Assembly (NCBI RefSeq): GCF_041734735.1
Contig: NC_134910.1
Location: forward strand, 1,550,001 to 1,614,000
Reading direction: 5' to 3'
From: Babylonia areolata
Taxonomy: Eukaryota; Mollusca; Gastropoda; Neogastropoda; Buccinidae
DNA: 64,000 nucleotides
Below the pieces are notes generated by a model. It ran no database searches. It saw only the letters and a list, made by a program, of their open reading frames with translations, and was not told the origin of the DNA. Below are positions 60,591 to 64,000 of this stretch, piece after piece. Within the stretch, counting starts at the first letter, position 1. Every line of letters starts with the position of its first letter. A program made the position numbers and the translations under genes.

Positions 60591-60973
60591 TTATTTATTT
60601 ATTTATTTATGATATATGGATGTGATGCAGCATGCGAAAACCCGACTAAATTCGGAATTTTTTCGTTTTTGACATTTATGCATACTTTCAGAAAGTTTAA
60701 AAATCATGCGTGTACGTGTGTGTGTGCATGCGTGTGTTGTGTGCGTGTGCGCATGCGTGTGTGTGTGCGTGTGCAGGTATTGAGGACGCCTTCCTGCGGG
60801 TGTCCAAGGACCTGCTGAAGACGTATGAGACCAACCCCAACTCGGGCCTGGGCCTGACCTGCCCCCAGCAGCAGGAGTCTTCGGACATCTTCTCCTCCCC
60901 CAGGCAGACCGTGCGTCTCCCCCCCTCCCCGGCCGAGGCCCACAAGGCTCCCCAACAGTCCTGCAGCTGTTGA
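47695..60973 (+). CDS. Rab-family small GTPase (6 exons, 225 aa)
   Basis: A membrane-traffic GTPase. Exons: 47695-47758, 52028-52124, 56169-56238, 58231-58324, 58886-59041 and 60777-60973; total 678 nt, all borders GT/AG and phases agree. Motifs: P-loop GSQGVGKT (19-26), switch [11 protein letters not shown] with Thr44, WDTAGQERF (66-74) with Gln71, NKSD (125-128), ETSAL (153-157). The C-terminus ends QQSCSC, a CXC-type double cysteine expected to be geranylgeranylated. The [14 protein letters not shown] and YDIT blocks place it near the Rab5/22/31 group; I do not assign a subfamily symbol. All catalytic residues are present. The hypervariable tail (about 175-222) is Pro/Ser/Gln-rich. Intron 2 begins with a tandem array made of its own splice donor, and intron 5 begins with a G-rich tract. 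Confidence 0.95.
47759..49025 (+). other. Rab intron 1, 5' part
   Basis: No exon seen. Poly-T and AT-rich simple sequence covers about 48,655-49,020. Confidence 0.5.
49026..49155 (-). mobile_element. RTE-type 3'-end fragment
   Basis: CTCAAGGCCTGACTAAGCGC, GCTGGTCAGGCATCTGCTTG, CAGTGACGCCTCCTTGAG and CTGATA repeats; the T-rich block on its left is the A-rich tail on the minus strand. Same family as 11,335-11,470 and 22,262-22,390. Confidence 0.6.
49156..50964 (+). other. Rab intron 1, middle part
   Basis: Mostly unique. A CTTCCTTGAGAAACTGAAAC fragment (50,290-50,355) belongs to the RTE/SINE tail family, followed by GT repeats. A CA repeat is at 50,618-50,663. Confidence 0.45.
50965..51103 (+). 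mobile_element. tRNA-derived SINE (family E) head
   Basis: A-box-like GGCTCGGTGGCAGAGTGGG, B-box-like TTGGTTCAAAGCCCC, then ATGGTGATGTGTCCTTG. It is interrupted or abutted on the right by the SINE at 51,104. Confidence 0.6.
51104..51375 (-). mobile_element. SINE with the 5S/core-type body, no 5S head
   Basis: Minus-strand copy of the body seen at 9,103-9,309 (CTCTCGGCCAAGAGGGTTTT on plus). Its head differs, with GAGAGTCATAGTCCTTCACA on plus, and is not 5S. Confidence 0.75.
51553..51948 (+). mobile_element. tRNA-derived SINE (family B), copy 2, full-length
   Basis: Head GCAACAGCCGAGTGGTTAAA (A box) and CCAGGTTTGAATCTC (B box), body GTCAACATATGTGCGGACCT, AACATACCCAGCATGCACAT, tail of AGA/AGAAG. 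Best copy of family B in the window; it lies in Rab intron 1 close to exon 2. Confidence 0.85.
52028..52124 (+). CDS. Rab exon 2 (coding)
   Basis: Acceptor TTTCAG|GT; encodes [20 protein letters not shown] through [12 protein letters not shown]; donor AT|GTAAGA. The last eight bases and the donor are the first unit of the 43-bp array. Confidence 0.95.
52117..54500. repeat. 43-46-bp array containing the Rab exon 2 splice donor
   Basis: Copy 1 is the end of exon 2 and its donor (TACAAGAT|GTAAGAATG). Further 43-bp copies follow at about 52,160, 52,203, 52,246 and 52,289. After a 600-bp spacer, irregular copies run from 52,905 to 53,340 (ACAAGATGTAAGAATGATTG). They then become a homogeneous 46-bp array (AAGTACAGGATGATGTGGTA, ATGATCGACAGTCAGTGAAG) to about 54,500. 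The 46-bp unit aligns with the 43-bp one by small insertions, so all parts share an origin. Read-through of the true donor meets TAA at once. Confidence 0.9.
54501..55079 (+). other. Rab intron 2, end of array and unique part
   Basis: Two decayed units mixed with a repeated AAACATTTCAAG..GCTGGTACTATCACTG block, then unique sequence. Confidence 0.5.
55080..55260 (+). repeat. Decayed relative of the 9,346 repeat
   Basis: AATAATAATTATGATAATTT then TTGTAAAGCACCTTTGCATG. Partial and diverged; followed by CA and GCAC repeats (55,316-55,380). Confidence 0.35.
55675..56110 (-). mobile_element. LINE 3'-UTR fragment
   Basis: Minus strand ends AAATAAAATCTTGACTTGAC with CTTGA repeats. Shares AATTGAATAAGCAACAATTG and CATCAAGCCATC with 17,030-17,160, and ACAAAACATTTCACAA further in. 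It contains a TA and a CA microsatellite. Confidence 0.6.
56169..56238 (+). CDS. Rab exon 3 (coding)
   Basis: Acceptor TGTTACAG|G, donor ATG|GTAAGT; encodes [20 protein letters not shown] and RSM. Confidence 0.95.
56400..56705 (-). pseudogene. Possible piggyBac-like transposase N-terminal remnant
   Basis: Minus strand reads [11 protein letters not shown], a stop, then [18 protein letters not shown] and [11 protein letters not shown] followed by a stop. An 'EVLEML' start with an acidic stretch is the style of piggyBac-type transposase N-termini. No catalytic part and no sure terminal repeats are seen, so this is weak. Confidence 0.3.
56998..57118 (+). repeat. Dispersed repeat X, copy 2
   Basis: TTAACCGTGACCCACTAGTG to CCTCCCGGAAGTAC; see 34,370 and 63,140. 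Confidence 0.8.
57119..58230 (+). other. Rab intron 3, 3' part
   Basis: AT-rich with a GATA/TA microsatellite at 57,690-57,768. No exon seen. Confidence 0.5.
58231..58324 (+). CDS. Rab exon 4 (coding)
   Basis: Acceptor TTGTTTCAG|GCC, donor AAAG|GTAAGG; encodes [18 protein letters not shown] through FYDIKDWVK. Confidence 0.95.
58397..58557. repeat. CA microsatellite and T run in Rab intron 4
   Basis: Two CA blocks (58,397-58,441 and 58,448-58,485) about 70 bp after the exon 4 donor, then a T run at 58,529-58,556. Confidence 0.9.
58886..59041 (+). CDS. Rab exon 5 (coding)
   Basis: Acceptor CCTTTTCAG|AG, donor ACCG|GTAGGG; encodes [20 protein letters not shown] through [10 protein letters not shown]. 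The donor leads straight into G-rich sequence. Confidence 0.95.
59042..59399. repeat. G-rich tract at the start of Rab intron 5
   Basis: From the donor onwards the plus strand is mostly runs of 4-25 G with GATTGGGTG, GATGGGG and GGTCAGG spacers. The sense RNA could form many G-quadruplexes. Confidence 0.9.
59471..59830. repeat. TC-rich tandem repeat with a long inverted repeat
   Basis: Direct units with CTTCAGTGAGAGAGGACATG and GCTTTATTTGATGTATACCA, about 80 bp each. The first is preceded by its reverse complement: arms 59,471-59,546 and 59,557-59,622 with a 10-bp centre. Confidence 0.9.
59881..60159 (+). other. Rab intron 5, unassigned part
   Basis: A GATGAC-type trinucleotide run at 60,090-60,126. 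No exon seen. Confidence 0.4.
60160..60456 (-). mobile_element. tRNA-derived SINE (family D)
   Basis: Minus-strand head with GGTGAAGTGGTTAGCGTTGC (A box) and GGGTTTGAATCCC (B box); body contains TCACGCAACACACCC-type sequence near 60,260. In Rab intron 5. Confidence 0.7.
60457..60776 (+). repeat. TA/TTTA and GT-rich end of Rab intron 5
   Basis: TA then TTTA repeats at 60,556-60,612, then GTGTGCGTGTGC-type sequence (60,710-60,774) directly before the exon 6 acceptor, with hardly any pyrimidine tract. Confidence 0.8.
60777..60973 (+). CDS. Rab exon 6 (coding, terminal)
   Basis: Acceptor GTGTGCAG|GT preceded by GT/GC repeats; encodes [17 protein letters not shown], the variable tail and CSC, TGA at 60971. 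Confidence 0.93.
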
Positions 60974-61660
60974 TCTCCTGTCTCGTCGGGTCCGTCTGTC
61001 TGTGTGTGTGTGTGTGTCCGTTTGTCTGTTGGTCTGCATGTGTGTCTGTCTGTCTGTGTCAGTGTGTCCGTTTGTCTGTCTGCCTGTGTGTCGGTGTGTG
61101 TGTCGGTGTGTGTGTCATTCTTTCTGTGCCTGTCGGTCAGTCTCTCTCTTCCTTTCTCTGTGTGAAAGACTGTCTCACTTTGTCTCTCTGTCTCTCTGAA
61201 AGACTGTCTCTGTGTGTGTGTGTGTGTGTGTGTAAGACGGTCTATCTTTTTCTGTGTGAAAGACTGTCTCGCTTTCTCTCTCTTTCTCTGTGTGTAAGAC
61301 TGTCAGACTGTCTTTCTTTCTGTCTCTGTCTCTTTGTAAGACTGTCTCTCTTTCTGTCTCTGTCTCTCTTTCTGTCTCTGTCTCTCTTTCTGTCTCTGTC
61401 TCTTTGTAAGACTGTCTCTCTTTCTGTCTCTGTCTCTCTTTCTGTCTCTGTCTCTCTTTCTGTCTCTGTCTCTTTGTAAGACTGTCTCTCTTTCTGTCTC
61501 TGTCTCTCTTTCTGTCTCTGTCTCCCTTTCTTTCTCTGACTTTCTGTCCGTCCATCTGTCTGTCTATCTCTCAGTCTGTGTGTCTTTCCTTCTTTCTTCC
61601 TCAGTCACTCCTGCTGTATCTCCCATTTCTCTCTCTCTCTCTTTCTCTCTCTCTCTTGCA
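60974..61660 (+). repeat. GT/TC-rich sequence after the Rab stop codon
   Basis: CTGTCTGT and then TCTCTTTCTGTCTCTG repeats with GTAAGACTGTCTCTC spacers. Probably the start of the 3' UTR. No coding content. Confidence 0.7.
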
Positions 61661-62486
61661 GCCTGTTGTGCAATACGGCTCTGAATTGTGGGGTCTAGAC
61701 AAAGCTGCTGTTCACTGTGAATCAGTCCACACTTTTGCATTAAAGAGATTTTTAGGAGTAGATAGGCAAACGCCAAATGACTTAGTATATGGTGAAACGA
61801 ATCGATACCCGTTATATTTAGTTTCTGCAGTCAGGTGTATACGTTATTGGTTGAGATTATTACATATGGAACATAACAGAATACCCCGCAAAGCTTATGA
61901 TATGCTGTATGATTTAGATACTAGAGGCAGAGTGAACTGGGTAACCAAGATTCGCCATTGTTTGTTTGAATATGGATTTGGATTTGTTTGGTTAAACCAA
62001 GGTGTTGGTAGCATCCAGGCGTTTATCGGTGTGTTTCGACAACGTCTAATTGATTGTAGATGGCAGAAGTGGTCTGATCATATTCAGAATAGTGAAAGAT
62101 TTAGTTTCTATAAGAATTTTTGCAGTGTGTCTGATCTGAAACCTTACTTAGTGTTGAATATGGATAGACATTTAAAATATATGACAACAAGATTTAGATT
62201 TGGCATTACAGAATTAGCGGTCCATCATTACAGATACAGAACATGTAACGACAGTGATCTGACCTGTCCATTATGTAAGGAATCACAAGAAAATGAGATA
62301 CACTTTGTTCTTTGCTGTCCAGTTTTAAGGAACATTAGAGAGGAGTTTATTCAGCCTAAATATTATAGTAAACCTACGTTGTTTAAATTGAACTTATTGA
62401 TGTCATCTACTTCCCCTGAAGTTGTTCGCAAATTTTCACTATTTCTATACAAAGCTTTCAAATTCAGAGAAATGGCTACTTCGTGA
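61661..62486 (+). pseudogene. LINE ORF2 C-terminal fragment
   Basis: Open frame of about 275 codons after the junction: VVQYGSELWGLD, HTFALKRFLGVDRQTPNDLV, GETNRYPLYLVSAVRCIRYW, FRQRLIDCRWQKWSDHI and a zinc-knuckle-like CPLCKESQENEIHFVLCCPV. This is the post-RT region of a family of non-LTR elements common in aquatic animals. The reverse transcriptase core is missing because of 5' truncation; the remaining frame has no stop. Confidence 0.8.
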
Positions 62487-62706
62487 AAATGCTGTATGTA
62501 TTCTTTTGTTTGTTTTTTTTTGTTTGTTTGTTTGTTTTTTTCTTTTATTGTCCTACACATTGAACTGTAATGCTGGTATATTTTTGTTTGACTGTGTTTA
62601 TTGATGCTCACAGTGTCGTGATGTATTGTTTGTAAAATAATGTTCACATTCCCCTTCATAAGGGGCCTAGGCCTATACATGAATAAACCATCTTGAATCT
62701 TGAATC
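61661..62706 (+). mobile_element. LINE 3' half, 5'-truncated
   Basis: Begins in the TC-rich repeat at the last part of a reverse-transcriptase ORF and ends ATGAATAAACCATC followed by TTGAATC repeats, a LINE tail. It is in the region downstream of the Rab stop codon and may be transcribed as part of the UTR. Confidence 0.85.
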
Positions 62707-63139
62707 TCTCTCTCTCTGTTGGTTGTGTTCAGTAGATAGTTTTGTTGTTCATTCCTTTGTGTTAGTTTTTCAATCGAAAACTGTTTGGATCTGGTGAGGA
62801 GTGTTTTATGTTGTTGTTAGTGGTGGTGGTGGTGGTGGTGTTTTTTTTTGTTTGTTTGTTTGTTTTGTTTTGTTTTAATAGGAAGAGTTGGAAAAAAATT
62901 GAACTTGTAGTTTGAATCAAGGTCTGAGATCATTTCAGCCAGAGGTTGGGTGGTGTTGACTGCACGGTGCTGGGGGATTCTGTCATGAGTTTATCTTTTC
63001 TTTGAATGTGTGTGTGTGTGTGATTCTGTCATGAGTTTATCTTTTCTTTGAATGTGTGTGTGTGTGTGTGTGTGTGGGTGTTGATTTTTTAGAAATTCAT
63101 TAGAATACCTGTAATTTGGTTTGTGTTGCAAACTACAGG
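62707..63139 (+). other. Flank between LINE and repeat X
   Basis: GGT and GTTT short repeats. A 45-bp direct duplication (GATTCTGTCATGAGTTTATC at 62,980 and 63,021). No gene seen. Confidence 0.5.
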
Positions 63140-63285
63140 TTTAATTACACATACTTAACCGTGACCCACTAGTGCAGACTCCGGCAGGGGTCTGACATTC
63201 CTGTCCTGTGCAAACTACTGTCCGCCTATGCGGAGAAAACGAAAGCAGCTACAGCCGATAAACTCCCGGAAGTAGTGCGTGATTG
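63140..63285 (+). repeat. Dispersed repeat X, copy 3
   Basis: GTTTAATTACACATACTTAACCGTG-type start (as in copy 1) to CTCCCGGAAGTAGTGCG. Confidence 0.8.
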
Positions 63286-63787
63286 GACAGTACTGTTATG
63301 CCACCACAGGTGACTCTAATTAACATTGAGGGGGGGGGGGGGGTCCTGTTAAAGGGACTGTTTTTCACACCGTAACAAAGTTTGACAGCTGCAGCCAGCT
63401 TTCCTGGGCCAAAAGGGAAGTCACTGACCTTACCCCTTGACTGAGGTTGAAGTGAACAAGCCCACTGCCCTGTTTTGTCATGAACAGAATCGTGTGACTG
63501 AGACCTTTGAGTCTGAAATGTTTTAGCTGGGGAGTATTTTCCACACACAGCTTTTTTGCTGTGAAAGAGTGAATTATTATCTTCTTTTTTTTTTTCTTTT
63601 TTTTTCTTGTTGACATTATTGAATCATTGATTTTTTTTTTATTTTGGGGGGTCTTCTTTTTTTAAATTTTTTCAGAATAGTTGAATAAAGAAGAGATGAC
63701 AGCCTTTCGTTGACACGCAGACCATTAAGTTACTTTCTTTTCTTTTAATTAATTTTTTTAAGTACTTAACAGGACAGTTGTAACTGT
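63286..63787 (+). other. Flank with a possible poly(A) signal
   Basis: A G run at 63,331-63,344 and T-rich sequence. TTGAATAAAGAAG near 63,683 could end a long Rab 3' UTR, but this is only positional. Confidence 0.35.
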
Positions 63788-64000
63788 CAAGAGGTTCCCC
63801 TCAATCCACCCTCACACACCATCAAGAGGTTCCCCTCAACCCACCCTCACACACCATCAAGAGGTTCCCTCACACACACCATCAAGAGGTTCCCCTCAAC
63901 CAGCCCTCACACACACCATCAAGAGGTTCCCCTCAACCAGCCCTCACACACACCATCAAGAGGTTCCCCTCAACCCACCCTCACACACACCATCAAGAGG
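63788..64000. repeat. 35-37-bp minisatellite, cut by the window end
   Basis: Units of CATCAAGAGGTTCCCCTCAA and CCCACCCTCACACAC, six copies; continues beyond the window. Confidence 0.95.

Noticed and set aside
61578-61660. Extension of the LINE frame into the TC repeat
   Set aside because: The Ser/Leu residues there come from the TC microsatellite; the LINE begins at about 61,661.

Overview
The window is a piece of animal nuclear DNA. Three conserved intron-containing genes sit among LINE copies, several tRNA-derived SINE families, one 5S-rRNA-derived SINE and very long tandem arrays. The commonest SINEs (tRNA head, tail of tandem ATTTGT-type units) and the 5S/core SINE body resemble elements I associate with molluscs, probably a gastropod; that assignment is from memory and is an inference. 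Introns start with GT and end with AG, the host exons are GC-rich and the intergenic DNA is AT-rich.

Layout. 1-8,022: a minisatellite with a roughly 34-bp unit, split in two by a 5'-truncated CR1/L2-group LINE on the minus strand whose ORF2 is intact. 8,023-12,660: a 5S-derived SINE, further SINEs, an RTE-type LINE remnant and one SINE nested in another. 12,661-33,053 (+): a seven-exon gene for a G-patch protein, orthologous to GPATCH4 (389 aa). Its introns carry seven tandem arrays. 33,054-39,438: the 3' flank and a 2.8-kb array of 58-bp units. 39,439-43,751 (-): a three-exon HINT1 gene (126 aa) with a 22-bp array in intron 2. 44,030-46,515 (+): a young 5'-truncated CR1-like LINE between the two divergent genes. 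47,695-60,973 (+): a six-exon Rab GTPase gene (225 aa, C-terminal CSC). 60,974-64,000: TC/GT-rich DNA, another LINE 3' half, a dispersed repeat and an array cut by the window end.

The most unusual feature is that tandem arrays start exactly at exon edges and contain the splice site. In GPATCH4 the exon 2 donor lies in a 52-bp unit repeated seven times. The exon 5 acceptor is the last of about 80 copies of a 48-bp unit, each carrying the AG and the first 18-19 exon bases. In the Rab gene the exon 2 donor seeds a 43-46-bp array covering much of 2.4 kb. In all three cases, use of a wrong copy would bring an in-frame stop within about a dozen codons. Two further arrays carry splice-like motifs in the sense orientation, and a G-rich tract begins at the Rab exon 5 donor. 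About a third of the window is tandem repeat, and every very long open frame other than the LINE ORFs is an artefact of those repeats.

The three genes are not functionally linked as far as can be seen: a nucleolar helicase cofactor, a purine phosphoramidase and a membrane-traffic GTPase. HINT1 and the Rab gene are divergently arranged, with the LINE between them.
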